Source of the DNA: Cichorium intybus
Lineage: Eukaryota > Streptophyta > Magnoliopsida > Asterales > Asteraceae
Length of the DNA: 64,000 nucleotides
Direction of reading: 5' to 3'
Assembly: GCA_023525715.1 (NCBI GenBank)
Contig: CM042010.1
Coordinates: forward strand, 64,918,966 to 64,982,965
The notes under the pieces were generated by a model that saw nothing but the letters and a program-made list of their open reading frames with translations, made no database searches and had not been told where the DNA came from. The position numbers and the translations under genes are program-made. This document shows, in pieces, positions 40,854 through 53,860 of this stretch. Position 1 is the first letter of the stretch, and each line of letters starts with the position of its first letter.

Positions 40854-42700
40854 TCAAATCACAAAAGTTTACAACAACTATATTTAATGTTTGCAAAATA
40901 ATCTTACTACGCAACATATACCAGATAAGAAGTATTCAATTTGATAGTCATCATCTATCTTAGTATAGATAATCATATTTGGATTATTTCTTTCTAAATT
41001 GTAACAATATATACGGAGTCTTTCAAAAAAAATTTAAGGGACCCCCTCAATAGATCTAGAGCATACAATTTATCCTGTCATGCTTGCTAATAGGAAATTT
41101 GAATACTGAAGCAGTCATTCAAAGCTTAAATGATTTACTTTCCCCAACATGTTTTCTGTACTAATCAACCAATATATTCTTTAAGAAGTGACCAAACACT
41201 TTCTTAATGGCTTGGCGATAATAGGGCTTTAGTTGTGTGTTATGTGCAAGTGTGTTTATCCACAAACTTACAAACATAAAAATGCGATTCACCATTTACA
41301 ATCTTTAGCAAAACAAACTACTTCAAACATGTTTTTTTGTAGATTTTATGGTTTTAAGTTGAAATCCCTCCTGAACACATTTTGTTGTCAATGCTAGCTT
41401 AATATATTCTTTGGTTTTGAACAGATGAAACAATTTGATATGTGACGAGGGGTTGTGGACCACTAATAGCTTTTCTTCTTAGGTTTAGAATTTCGATGGC
41501 GATAACCGATCGTGTATTCCCTATTGAATCGTTTTAGTTTCTTTAGAGTAAGAGAAATAAAACATGGGAATATCTTTTTGGGTTGGTGGGACTTAATATT
41601 ATCAATTATTGTTTACTGATTCATCCTGGACCATCGTTAGCACTTTCACGCATATATAGATAACTTCAACCCCATTTACAATGGCCATAAGCAACTCATT
41701 TTGATACCCCATGTTAGACGTGCATAAACACCGGTTTTTTTATTTAAAACTGTTATTTTAAAAACGTCCATTTCAGTTTTGGTTTTTTCATAATCGATTT
41801 CGGTTAAAACCTAACCGGTTTTGGCCGGTTTTTCTTGAAATGGAAATGATTAAAAAACGGTTTTTTCGGTTTTCTAACCGGTTCGGTTCGGTTTTACGAG
41901 AAAAAAACCAAGGTAAAAAACAGGTTTATAACTTTTAAAACCTATATCAAACTACCGGTTCGGTTTTAGTTGATAGGTAATAAATTACATCTTTTGTTAC
42001 TTCCGACGCCAGATAACCCATTACCACCGTAACGAATTTCCTCACCAAATCGATTTACACAACTTTGAACAACATGATTAACAACAAACAACTGTTCAAA
42101 GGCATATTAGTAGCAACATTAATAAAATATTTGACATCATCGTTGTCAATAATTTGCATAACTACGTTCGATAGAGAACATTGAAAAGACAAACAAAATC
42201 TAATTAATATGTAACATGAACTTTGAAGCCATCAAGTTAACAGAAAATTCGAGAATCAAATGAACTAACTTTCGATAATAATAAAAAATTCGAGAATCAA
42301 GATACAGAATACGATGCATAAACTTCTAAACTCATGTGAAAAGCATAATAAACCAGAATTTATTAGTTCAAAATTTCTAACCCGGAATAAATTCGAATAG
42401 TCCGAATTACAACAATCCTGACAATATGATTATCTTTGTAATCTAATTTTTTTTTTTATCATTTTTGATAAACAATTTTTTATTCACAATAATTAGTTTT
42501 ATTTATAATTGTTATAAAACATTTTATGAGAGATTTTATATCTTTCTATTAAATTTTTTTATCCATCTTTCTACCTACTAGATCAAAATCAAAATAAAAA
42601 ATTAAGAACAAAAATTAATGGATTCTAAATGTGATCATTTAATGTATCTTTAAATAAAATGTAAATTCGACCCAAATTTCGTTGCATTAATTCATTATGC
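40854..42700. other. AT-rich intergenic region with a GGTTTT-rich relic
   Basis: No gene seen. Between about 41720 and 41965 the sequence is dominated by AACCGGTTCGGTTTT-type words, similar to the hAT-like MITE in intron 9 of the GH27 gene, so it is probably a decayed relative. The rest is AT-rich and unassigned. Confidence 0.4.
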
Positions 42701-43053
42701 CATCTTCCGAGTGAGAGTACTATGATGATAAACTATTGACACGCGTGCAGACAATACTCGAACACTGAGCGGCCATTTATAACGACCCCACTACTGACCA
42801 ACACAATGTCCACCACCGACGACAGCGACTCTCACCGGAGAAGTTAAAACTACGCTTTCACCGCCGGTCAAAAGCCGACGAAAATGTATTCCAGAGTTTC
42901 TTAAACAATCGTCTTATCACGCCGATGCGATAAGTCCTCCACCTATTCCGCGACGCCGTTTCGCTCTATCCTATTTATGTCCTTGTCGCTTTTAACCGTG
43001 TCTATTATAAATTTTGATTCCGATCTTTAATCGGTCAAGCCACTAGTGACGCC
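42701..43053 (+). promoter_or_regulatory. Promoter and 5' UTR region of the GH27 gene
   Basis: Less AT-rich than its surroundings, with scattered CpG (for example CACCGCCGGTC near 42861). Possible TATA-like words are ATTTATAACG (about 42775) and TATTATAAATTTT (about 43003). I could not decide the transcription start. Confidence 0.35.
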
Positions 43054-46000
43054 ATGAATAAGCTTATCTTCTTCTTCATCTTCATCGTCTTCGTTTTTTC
43101 TTCTGAAAGGTGCATTCTTTCTCTCTATCATGCTGTTTAAGCTTACAGTGATTAAAAATTTTAAACCTTGTAAAGCAGAAGTGTGTGACATGCGAATTCG
43201 AGTTCTTGAATTTGTCTAACTGAAATGGGTTTGTTTCTAATTTCAATGATATGGATTCGGCTGATTTATGCTGTAAAAGCTTACAGCGTTTGAATATTTT
43301 TTGATCTTTTTTATGAATGATTGCAAGTAGAATAGCCTTTTCTTGAATTTGATTGATTTAATTGGGTCTGCTTTTGGTTTGAATGATTAGGATTCAACTG
43401 AATAATGTGGCTGGTGTTTATAGAAATCAATACTTTTGACTTTCAAGGGTCAAAATTAGCTTCTGTTATCCGCTGAATCACAGTGATTGAAATCAAAATC
43501 CTTGTTTTAATTTTCAGTTCAATAAATGATTGTAGAAAAACAATACCATTTTCCTGAGTTTAACTGATTTTAATGGGGTTGCTTTTGGTTTTAGTGATAT
43601 GAATTCACGAATAATGTAGCTGACGCTATTTTGACTTTCACGAATCAAAATAAGTTCCAAACATGTAATAACATTAATCTAATGAAAAGAAATTTTGTTT
43701 GTGCTAAAACAGTGAACAAAACTAAATCTTTTTTAACTAATTAAAACGGGCTTGTTCTTAATTTCAATTTAACACCCCTTTTTTCCCCTTCAGCTCAAAA
43801 AGAGAGTTGCTTTTGACTCTCAATAGTCAAAACAGAGTAAATTCAATGTCTAAATCAATAAGGCTTGTTGCTTGATTGATAAATAATTCATGTCAACATC
43901 TATAAAAAGAGAATTAGGGTTGAAAATAGTGAAGAAACTTAGGGATATTTACATGTGATTGTTCAAAATAAGAATCAACAATCAGTTGTAAAAAATGTTA
44001 CTTGTTTTTTGATATACAACTAAATTATAACTGTTAACGACTTATGTTTCTTAAAATTCTTTGTCAATTTGGTTTAATTTCAAAACATTGCCCCTCTTTT
44101 GGTTTTGGATTTCTGAAATTAACACGATTCGATTTGCTTGATCGTGTAATTACTAAATATATTTTTCCATTTCAGGGTTTTATCCGAAATCCATGCTAGC
44201 TTACCACCAAGAGGCTGGAATTCATATGATTCCTTTTGTTGGACCATTTCTGAAGACGAATTTCTTCAAAATGCTCAAATTATTTCTCAGAAATTACATC
44301 CTCATGGCTATGAGGTCCTTAACACTTCTCATAAATGACATTAATTTGGCTTTCATTACTTTGTCGTTACAATTACCAATGTTGGCTTCTTTCCTTTCTC
44401 ATTATTAAAGTGTGTTTTAGATATTTCTTAAATTAGTTACACATTCCAACAAAACGATATTCTTGAATTTAACAAACAATTCCAAGAAGGGAAAATTACA
44501 TGAAAAAAATGATATTTTGTGCAATTTCGCAGTTTACCCACTTATACTCTTATTTTTCCCATCAAGCCATAAAAGTTTTCAAACGTTTTTCTAATTTAAC
44601 CATCATGATCTAATATAACATCACTAGGTCACAATGGTTAATTTGAAAAATTACTTTCACCTGAAATAACAAAATTACCCGCAATATAACAAGTCAAAAT
44701 GGTTAATTTGAAAAAAAAAATCCGTAAACTTCTTCCTTTTAATTGGAAAAAATGAAGTATCTATATTAAAGGGAAATCTCCTATAAAGTCCCAATATTTT
44801 GGACCAGTTTATGAAAAAGTCCCAAATTAAATTCTATTAACAAAAAGGTCCCAAATTAACTTTTATTAACAAAAAAGGACAGAAAACCGGTTAATGTTAG
44901 GACTTTTCCGTAAACTGTGCGAAAATATTAGAACTTTGTTGAAGATAAAACATGTAGTTTCTGTCCTTTTTTGTTGATAAAAGTTAATTTGGGACTTTTT
45001 TATTAATAAAAATTAATTTCAGACTTTTTCATAAACTTAGTCAAAATATTAAACTTTAATAGAGATTTCCCTATATTAAACCGCAAATTTGCCCAATATA
45101 CAACGGTTTTTCTGTAATTTCCCTTCAAACATTTAACCGTTGATATCAAAAGGCATTAATGTTAAAATTCATTCTCATTTTGATTTCTTGATTTTTTTTA
45201 CAGTATGCGGTAGTGGATTACCTTTGGTATAGAAAGTTAGTCCCTGGTGCTTATGTTGATTCACTTGGATTCGATGTGATTGATGAATGGGGAAGGATGA
45301 TTCCCGACCCGAGTAGGTGGCCTTCATCAAAAAGTGGTAAAGGGTTTAAAGAAGTAGCCAAGAAAGTTCATGACATGGGTTTGAAATTTGGGTTTCATAT
45401 TATGAGAGGAATAAGCACACAAGCAGTCAATGCAAACACCCCGATTTTAGACGTTACAACGGTATTACTCCTAAAAATTTGACCTCAAAATATACAATAT
45501 TTGATTTGACCTAAAGTCATTGTTTAATGTTCATGTAGTTTCGTCGTAAGATTACGGACTTAGAATGAGATTTAGTTCGATGTTCTTTATTTGTTATGAG
45601 AAGGGAAAATTTGAAGGAAATAGCAACGTACTTTTCCTTTTTAGATATAGGCAATGTACTTCGGATTTTGGTTGAGAATATTCTTTTACTTTAATGTCTT
45701 GAAGGGTATTTCGGTCATTTGATACATAGTCAATGGCTTTCCTAAAACTACATATCAAACCGAGAGATGCAATGTTTATTAGGTTTAGGTTGACACGATT
45801 TTTTGTTTTGTTACTTCTGAAGGGTATTTTAGACATTTGACTAGTAGAACACTTCCACTAAACCGTGTGTTTGGTCAAACGTTGAAATTTCGTAGTTACA
45901 AAATTGATGATAGTGATTTTGGTTCACAAGACTCATTCTTTATCGTCGTTGAAGGGTATTTTAGACATTTGATAAGTAGTCTAGCACTTTCCCAATAGTA

Positions 46001-49000
46001 CCTAATAAAAACTATGGGATGTAGTTTTCGTGAGACTGATTTAGGTCAACAAGATTCTTTATATCGTTATTGTTGAAGGGTGTTTTAGACATTTGACTGA
46101 TAGAACACTTATTTAAACACGTGTCAAAACGTTTGCAGTTTCATGTAAATTGTTGGAAGCATAAATTAATCATCTTTTTTATTGAATTATGAATAGGGAA
46201 AAGCTTACACGGAAGCTGGAAAGATTTGGCATGCAAAAGATATAGGATTGAAAGAAAGATCTTGTGGTTGGATGAAAAATGGTTTCATGAGTGTGGACAC
46301 TAAATTAGGAGCCGGACGAGCTTTTTTAAAGTCTCTTTATCATCAATATGCCGAATGGGATGCTGATTTTTGTAAGTTTCTCACTTTTCTTTAAATAACA
46401 TTTCTTCCATCTTATATAACATTTACATTTGTGTAACATCCCAAGCCCAAAGTTATAGACCAGCCCAATAACCTCTTGATTAACTTAAAACCATGGTAGA
46501 AGTTATTGGTTGCCCACAACGGTGAAGGATTATTATGATCTTTTTAAGCTAAAAGTACTTATTTATCCTTTATTATCGTTACAAAGAAAAACAATTTTGA
46601 TTTGAGTCCGCAAGATTCCCTTTTTTTGTCGTTATTGAAGGGAAATACATGACATTTCGTAAATGGTCAGACTTTTCGGATACATCATGTTTTAAGTCAA
46701 ACGTTACCATCTCACGTTCTTGATACTTCAACCATGCAACATTTATGTAGTTATCTTTAAAACATAGGAAATATATTATAAGAATTACCTAATAAAATGG
46801 TTGCTTGTTATTTTTACAGTAAAACACGACTGTGTGTTTGGCGATGATTTTGAGCTAAGTGAGATAACGGTTGTTTCAGAGGTACATGAGTTTATCTTCT
46901 TCTTATGGTCCCCTTTTGTACACATTACAAGACATGAAAGAACAAGTTGTACTGCATTTGTTGTGCATGAGATAAAAGTTGTAATTTTTTCCACCAAAAA
47001 GGTGGGATAAGGACTTGCTTCTCAATCTCTTCTTTGTGCAAAAGACGTAAATACCCTCATCATCACAAAATCCATAGAAAGCTTTTATGTGTAAATGACG
47101 TGAATGCCCTCCTCATCCTAATCATAAAAATATAGCCCTAGAAAGCACAAATGCAAATTTGTTTCTTTGACCATGTTCTGGACTTAACAAATAAAGATTG
47201 CAGATCTTGGAGGAGCTTGATCGTCCAATTCTTTATTCACTTTCACCGGGAACAAGTGCTACACCAATCATGGCTCAACAAGTGGCAACCCTAGTTAACA
47301 TGTATAGAGTAACCGGTGATGATTGGGATAACTGGGGAGATGTTGCGGCCCATTTTGATGTTTCAAGGTAATTTATATGCGGTTGACTTTTTCGGTCAAC
47401 CATAATTTTTTCCGGATTGAATCTTTAATTCTTTATAGATTATGTTATAGTTGAACAACATTTGTTTATTTCTAGTACGTGTTATGAAGTCAAAACGAAT
47501 CTAATTTTGTCTATCGAGAAATTTTGAAGAAGTTATTATTTTGTTTGACTTAAAAGGGTGGAAAATGTGGTGGTCGGGTCGGTTAGGTGATGGGTCAAAG
47601 TGGGTCGGGTCGGATTGAACCGCCAACACTTTCTTTGTCCTTTTTCTTGATTTCGTAAATGATTAATATATTAAGTATGATTACAAATACTATTTTAAAT
47701 AATGTCACAATTTTTTTAAGGGTTACATGCAAGTAATAGCAACTTACTTGCATATATTTGTTTATTACAACATTTTACTTTGTTTCTGTCTTATTGTAGT
47801 TAACAACAATGTACTTTGAAAAATGTACCCAATTATAGCAATGTCATTCAAGTACAAAGTAATTTTCATTGCTATAATTGTTTACCTTATAAAGTAAGAA
47901 ATTGAAAGTACAATTTTATAATTGGGTAGATTTTTCAAGGTACAAATACAAAGCTTTAATAAGAAAATAATTGAAAATACAATGCTATAATAGAAAAAAT
48001 GGAAGTAGGATGCTATAATAAATAAATTAATAAATCAAAGTAGCCATTATTAACAAAATAATTTAGGAGGTTGTAAACACTCAATCTTGTAAACCAATTT
48101 GGTTTGTTTCCTTTTTAGCCAAGTATTTTAATCGTACCCATTTGCAATAAAATATAACCGAGTTTGACAAATTATTACACCAAATTGTTTTATTTTTTTT
48201 ACTAATCTTGAAAAATCTTTTTGTTTTTTAGAGATTTTGCAGCTTCTAGTATGATAGGAGCTGGAGGTTTACTAGGAAAATCATGGCCCGACTTGGATAT
48301 GCTTCCACTTGGATGGCTTACCGACCCTGGTAAATTATTTATTTTTTTGGTTGATAATATTGATTTTATAGATATAAAACTAATGGAATACCAAATTAAT
48401 TAATTATGTTTTATTTATAGGAGTCAATGTGGGTCCGCACAGGTCGTCAAGACTTAGTCTAGACGAGCAAAAAACTCAGGTAGGATGATTTGGTGCGTTT
48501 TCGAATCCAATTTGTTCATCCTTATTTAATTTTGACTTTTTGACTTTTTTTGCAGATGACTTTGTGGTCAATGGCCCGATCTCCTTTAATGTTTGGAGGA
48601 GATATGAGAAAGCTTGATGATACAACATATGGACTAATTACACATCCGACACTACTGGAAATCAACTCTTTTAGCTCAAATAATAAGGAGGCAAGATTTA
48701 CTTAAATCACTAATTCTTTTACTTACAGATAGGGGTGAGCAAAAATCGAACCACAAACCGAAAAACCGAAACTGAACGAATAAACTGATGGTGCGGTTTT
48801 TTATTCTTTTAAAACCGATTATTTGCAGTGTGGTGCGGTTTTGCATTATATACCACACCGCACTATTCGTAAAAACCGCATACCAAAACCGCACCACAAA
48901 ACCACGTCATATGATCTTTTAAATATTTAAATAATAAATATTGCATATTTAATTTTGTTTGAAATAAAGTTGACTAAAAGGAAGCTAAGAGGCGGATTTA

Positions 49001-51757
49001 ATTTCAATCTAAGTCTCTAACATAGACGAAGATTTAGTTTCAAGACTTAAAATATGTATTTTTCGTCATGTAAATACTATTTTAAGTCTTCTTAGATATG
49101 TTTTAGCCATAGTTTTGATATTCTTTTAGTTTTTTAGCAACTAACTCGCCATAAAGGCGTTTTACATTTGTGTTCGATTTGTTATAAGGCCAAAAAAATA
49201 TTATTATAATCCATCAGTTTAGAGGTTTTAAAACCAAGCCAATGTAAAAACCACACCGTAGCTATTACAGTTTATAAACCAAACCGAACCGCATAAAAAA
49301 CAAACTGCACTTAAAACCGCAAACCACACCAAGTACAAAAACCGAACGGTGCGGTTTTAACAATCTAAAAACCGATCTATGCGGTTTTCGGTGTGGTTTT
49401 AGCCTAAAACCGCACCACGCTCACCCCTACTTACAGAAAGGTCAACCTTTTGACATTCATATCCGAATTCGACCATGAGAAAGCTTGTAGCTTTTTCTAC
49501 ATAAAGACAATATATCAAGTCAAACGATGGGTCGTTTTATTCTCAAAAGCAACATGGACTAACAATTGAATCTTATTTGTCTATAGTTTCCTTACATTAC
49601 AAGCACGGCCGAATTCGAATTCGTGAAAGAAGGTCCAAACTTTCACACACGAAGTCTAAAAGACGCCGGTGCACCGAAAAAGCTCGTTTTAGGGTTCTCG
49701 AGCTGTCACGATTCCAAGGCCAAAGGTTGGTTTGTCAAAGCAGTCGATGCGGGTCTTGAAAAAGTTTGTTGGAGATGGCCATCAAGAATCAAAAATATCG
49801 AACCTTTTTGTCTCTACAAGTCCGACCCTCTTTTGCAATCGTAAATTTCTAAACCTCTTTGCGCGTAAATCATTATTTATCTGCAAAAAATTGCTATTCT
49901 TCCAAAAACCCGTCAAAACCTAGGGGGCGTAAAGCGTTATCTTCACACCGAAGGTCGGAAATTTATTGATGGTAACTTTTTTTTTTGTTTTATAGAGATG
50001 AAGTTGCATATAGCGAAAAATATAGTGGAAAACTTCACCTACATGTGAGAAATAGAGACGGGTTATGCTTTGATACTTCATCAAAACGGAAACTTACTTC
50101 AAAGGAGCATAAGAGAGCATCGTTTTTTCCTTGCAGACCGGATGCTAATCAGGTATGAATTGGAACTAGGAAAATTATAAAAGATGAGCAAGATTTTACA
50201 AATTAATGGGAAAATTGCAGAAAATAGCAACATATAGGCAATACACTTTGTTTTTTTTTACCTAATAAGAAATGCACTTTTATTTTCTTTCTTACCGATA
50301 ATGGCAATATGTTACATGAAACTTGTTAGCTAGTGTTGGATTACATATTGCTATTATTGGTATAAATATTTAAGTGCTTGTTTTAGTATGTTAAATAAAT
50401 GCAAGTATGTTGCTATTATTGACAAAGAAATGTAAGCACATTACTAGTATGGGTAATATATAAAATATATTTTGTAAATTCAACGTTACAAGTACTTTGT
50501 TGCTATTTCCTGTAGTTTTCCCTTTAAAGATTGTTATAATTTCTATCTTGGAGTGCGAAAGTTCTTTAATTTATTGTTTTATTCTAGAATTTTAACCCCC
50601 TCTTGGGAGCAAATATTTTATATCGATAAAACGTGATGCATGATTTAATTTTCAATTTTTTTTGTTGTTAGATGTGGGAGTTAAGCAATAATGGAACACT
50701 TGTGAATAGTTATTCTGGTTCATGCGCTTCTATAAAAGTAATGAAACCCAATGCGAGTCCCGGAGGAGTTCGCTCATGGATTGCAACCGGAAAGAAAGGT
50801 AAATGTTTACTTTCATGTAAGAGGGAAAATTGTGAGTAATAGCAACATACTTTACTCTTTGCTTTTCTTTTTACCTATAATTGCAACACACTTGCATTCT
50901 TTTACGCATAATAGTAACCTACTAACATTTTCTTTACCGATAATAGCAATATGTAGCCCATAATTTCAACGTACATTGTTATTATGGGTAAAAAAATTGT
51001 ACGTACGTTTCTATTATGTGTAAAGAAAATGCAAGTACGTTGCTATTATGGGTCACATTTCTTATCATTAGCAAAAAAATGTAATTACGTTGCCATCATG
51101 GGCAAAAAGATATAAATACGTTGATATTGTGGGTAAAAATAGAGCACATTGCCTATATTGCTATGAAAGGGTAAGATACAATACTTTTTCTTGCAACTTG
51201 CCCAAATATAAATGGAAAAAAAAAAAAAAGCAGCTCCAAATTGATTCTTTTAATAAGCGGATGTATCTTTTTTCTTTATATATGTGTGATGACAACTTTA
51301 CGCGGAAAAAAGAAAAACACGATGATGTGAAAAGTTAAAATCACACTTACAAGATTCGTTTTTGAAATCAAGTGACCACTTATATATTGTAGACACTATG
51401 TGGATGCCACGTGAACATCTTTATGCCAACTTAGCACCTTTAAGGTTATATTGGTGTTTTTTTTAGAAAAGAACACCAAGTTTTAGTGACCTAGGGTGGA
51501 CAAATGTGTTCATATTATCAACCTTATATTGTAATGTTTCAGGAGAGGTGTATCTTGCTTATTTCAATCTGAATACCCAAAGAACGGTTATCTCCACAAC
51601 TATATCAAATCTCTCAAAGGCATTTCCAATGATAAATTTTGGGTCGTGTTCATGCAAAGAGGTTTGGAGCGGGAAAGATTACGGGTCACTACAACATTCA
51701 CTATCGGCTTCTGTGGACTCGCATGGTGTTGCTCTTTTTATCTTGACTTGCACTTAG
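43054..51757 (+). CDS. GH27 alpha-galactosidase / beta-L-arabinopyranosidase-like, 13 exons
   Basis: Exons: 43054-43109, 44176-44314, 45204-45461, 46197-46371, 46820-46881, 47204-47367, 48232-48329, 48421-48479, 48556-48690, 49587-49840, 49996-50152, 50672-50798, 51543-51757 (1899 nt, 632 aa, no stop inside). The protein starts with a signal peptide (MNKLIFFFIFIVFVFSSER), so secretion to the apoplast or vacuole is likely. GH27 hallmarks: LPPRGWNSYDSFCW near residue 30, YLWYRKLVPGAYVDSLG, nucleophile candidate D213 in FLKHDC, acid/base candidate D307 in WPDLDMLPLGW, and MARSPLMFGGD. The C-terminal 150 residues are a putative beta-sandwich region. It resembles the Arabidopsis melibiase At3g26380 (APSE), which acts on arabinogalactan side chains; substrate is inferred. 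All introns are GT-AG except intron 9, which begins GC. Confidence 0.9.
44489..45123. mobile_element. MITE in intron 2, host of a nested MITE
   Basis: Ends are inverted repeats: GGGAAAATTACATGAAAAA on the left, and on the right the inverse of GGGAAATTACAGAAAAACCG. A second MITE (44771-45071) sits inside. No TSD could be fixed with confidence. Confidence 0.5.
44771..45071. mobile_element. Mutator-like MITE with 9-bp TSD, nearly palindromic
   Basis: 301 bp flanked by TATATTAAA (44762-44770 and 45072-45080). Terminal inverted repeats of about 33 bp start GGGAAATCTC and contain AATATTTTG. Much of the interior is also self-complementary (AAGTCCCAAATTAA against TTAATTTGGGACTT), so it can fold into one long hairpin. 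A 9-bp TSD is typical of Mutator-type elements. Confidence 0.75.
45701..46110. repeat. Diverged tandem repeat of about 120 bp in intron 3
   Basis: GAAGGGTATTT followed by GACATTTGA recurs at 45701, 45819, 45951 and 46075. A related unit (GAAGGGAAATACATGACATTT) occurs in intron 4 near 46635, on the other side of exon 4. Confidence 0.6.
48691..48692 (+). promoter_or_regulatory. GC splice donor of intron 9
   Basis: The exon end AAGGAG is followed by GCAAGA. Homology to the family places the junction here (SSNNKE | FPYITST), and the acceptor is CTATAG at 49581-49586. GC-AG introns are a known minor class. Confidence 0.8.
48730..49429. mobile_element. hAT-like MITE in intron 9
   Basis: 700 bp with ends TAGGGGTGAGC and GCTCACCCCTA, flanked by the 8-bp duplication CTTACAGA (48722-48729 and 49430-49437). 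It is rich in AAAACCGCACC words on both strands. The 8-bp TSD and GGGGTGAGC-type end fit non-autonomous hAT elements. It makes up most of the intron that has the GC donor. Confidence 0.78.
50208..50522. mobile_element. MITE in intron 11
   Basis: Inverted ends GGGAAAATTGCAGAAAATAG and, from the right, GGGAAAACTACAGGAAATAG. The interior repeats TTGCTATTATTGG-like words. Related left ends occur in introns 3 (45603), 6 (about 47719) and 12 (50823). Confidence 0.6.
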
Positions 51758-53860
51758 TTTAGTGGAAAGCAGGATTTTGATGACTTCTAGTGGCTCTTAA
51801 AGCTTCATTTTCAATTCCCCAAAGGGGTTTGTTTGTGTTGTGATTGGTTTCTAAGAGTTTTCTGGTAGTTGTTATGATCGGTAACTATATGTGTGGAATT
51901 ATAATTACAGGAAACGATATGGTTAAGTATTTATACTCTTGTAATGACATGAGTTATGTTATACCTGTTAATCGAGCTATTAAAGAAGAACAACCGACCA
52001 ATAACATTTCAAGACATGTCAGGCTATGTTTGACAAATTAACTTAAAAGTTAGCAGGTAGCTAGAAAGCTAGCGACTAACTGAAAAATCAACTGCAGCTG
52101 AAAAGCTAGCTGATAATAAATGACGTTTGGTAAATTTATCGATATGTGTATATACATATCCAGATATGTATATATATACACATACTAAAATGTGAGAACA
52201 TCCCTAGAATACAAAGAACAATTCCGATTGCATGTGTTGTATGGGTATGAGTACCAATATTTGTTGTTCTGGGTTTGTTAGGGTGTTTGGTGGGTCTTAC
52301 AACAACTTTCACTTAGCTTAAAGACCCAAAAAAATGTGTATGGAGTACGAAGAACAAGTTTGGAATGACTTGTTCAATATGTATAATTAGGTTCAAATGG
52401 TTGTCACTAGTTCAATAGTTAAACTAATTGTTTTTACATAAGTATGAGTGCTTTTCACACTCAAATTTGGCCAATCAGTCCCAAATCTGAAACGATATTC
52501 TAAATTAATTTGAAGGTGCACCAGATCAATTTGCATGAGTGTTGCTTAAAAGTAAGTTTCACAGACGAGGAAATAATGTGCACATTTTGGAGCTTTGAGA
52601 ATTAGAGGCGTTTCCGATAAGCGATATTTATATCCATCTATTATATCTACATGGTCTCATATATATTATACAATACTAAATAATTATTTTATTTGCATAT
52701 AGAAACACCTATTATGGAAACAAAAAGAAATAAATATACACTAAAGGCAAGCTGAAAAATAAGGAGGAGACCAAAGAGAGTGTTAAAATTGAAACTAAGA
52801 GCAGATAGCACTTCTAAAAATGAGTCACTCAAAGCTTGATAATGCTATTATTTTAGATTATTGTAGTGTATTTTTGGATGTCTATAACTCCACAAATGAT
52901 TAAATTGTTTTTTTTAGTAAACTTTTTTGTACCATATAATTGTTTAAATCATACTTCTTTCTTTATAGTCAGAATCATCCACTACTATGTTATCGGTGTC
53001 ATTAGAACCCAAAGTGATCCGAACTGAGGTTAGACAATGGGGTATTGTTTACCCAAATGCATTGTATTTTATTAGTGATTTTAAACACGTATGATGGTAA
53101 TTGGAAGAAATCAAGATCCTATTACAAGCCTCATAAATTGAGGAGTGTATAAAGTTTGTACTTTATCATTTGAAAATGCTCTTGACAAATTGTCTAAAGA
53201 TATACAAGATTTCCTCAAGACAATGGACAAAATTAATGGAGCATGTATACTGCGGAAGAATTTCATAGACCGATACTACCATGAACTTAAATGAAAGTTA
53301 CATGGAATTATTTGAAGTTCACATAGAGACTGCTCGGTTGGAAGGTGCACAAGTACCAAGTGCATTTTTTTATCAGACCAAATGATATGTAATGTAATTG
53401 ACAAAATAATATATTGTTAAAATCGAATTTTTGTGAAAAGTTAGTGACTCTTTTGGAATCTGCCCTTGATATTGTGCATTAAATGTCAAAAAATGCATTT
53501 GCTTGAAATAAACGAAAATTAAAGTATTTGCAATCATATATATTTAAGGAACAATATGTAATAATTCAGACTACAATTTTATTTCTCTAGAATATATAAT
53601 AATCTATTATATAATTTTAATATAAATTTTATTTAATATTATTATTAATTATTGTTATAGTTATTTAATTTTAATAGAACTTATTTGGACATTTTTTTAA
53701 TTTCGATCATGATTACTTTCCCAAATATCACTAACTTTTCTAGGTAAACATAATATATTTTTTAATTTTATCCGATTGATAACTATTATTATATATAATT
53801 TATTAAAAAGCACAAATGTGATTATGACTCCACTTCTAATTAAAGTTATAATAATGTTTT
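51758..53860. other. 3' flank of the GH27 gene, no further gene seen
   Basis: The first few hundred bases probably contain the 3' UTR. Around 52018-52140 an AGCTAGCT-rich stretch between TGTTTGACAAA and GTTTGGTAAA may be a small hAT-like relic. An alternating TA/CA run lies near 52142-52190. The frames near 53130-53400 are broken and unrecognised. Confidence 0.4.

Noticed and set aside
53130..53400. Possible zinc-finger or hAT transposase piece
   Set aside because: Frames are short and broken, and I could not match any motif.
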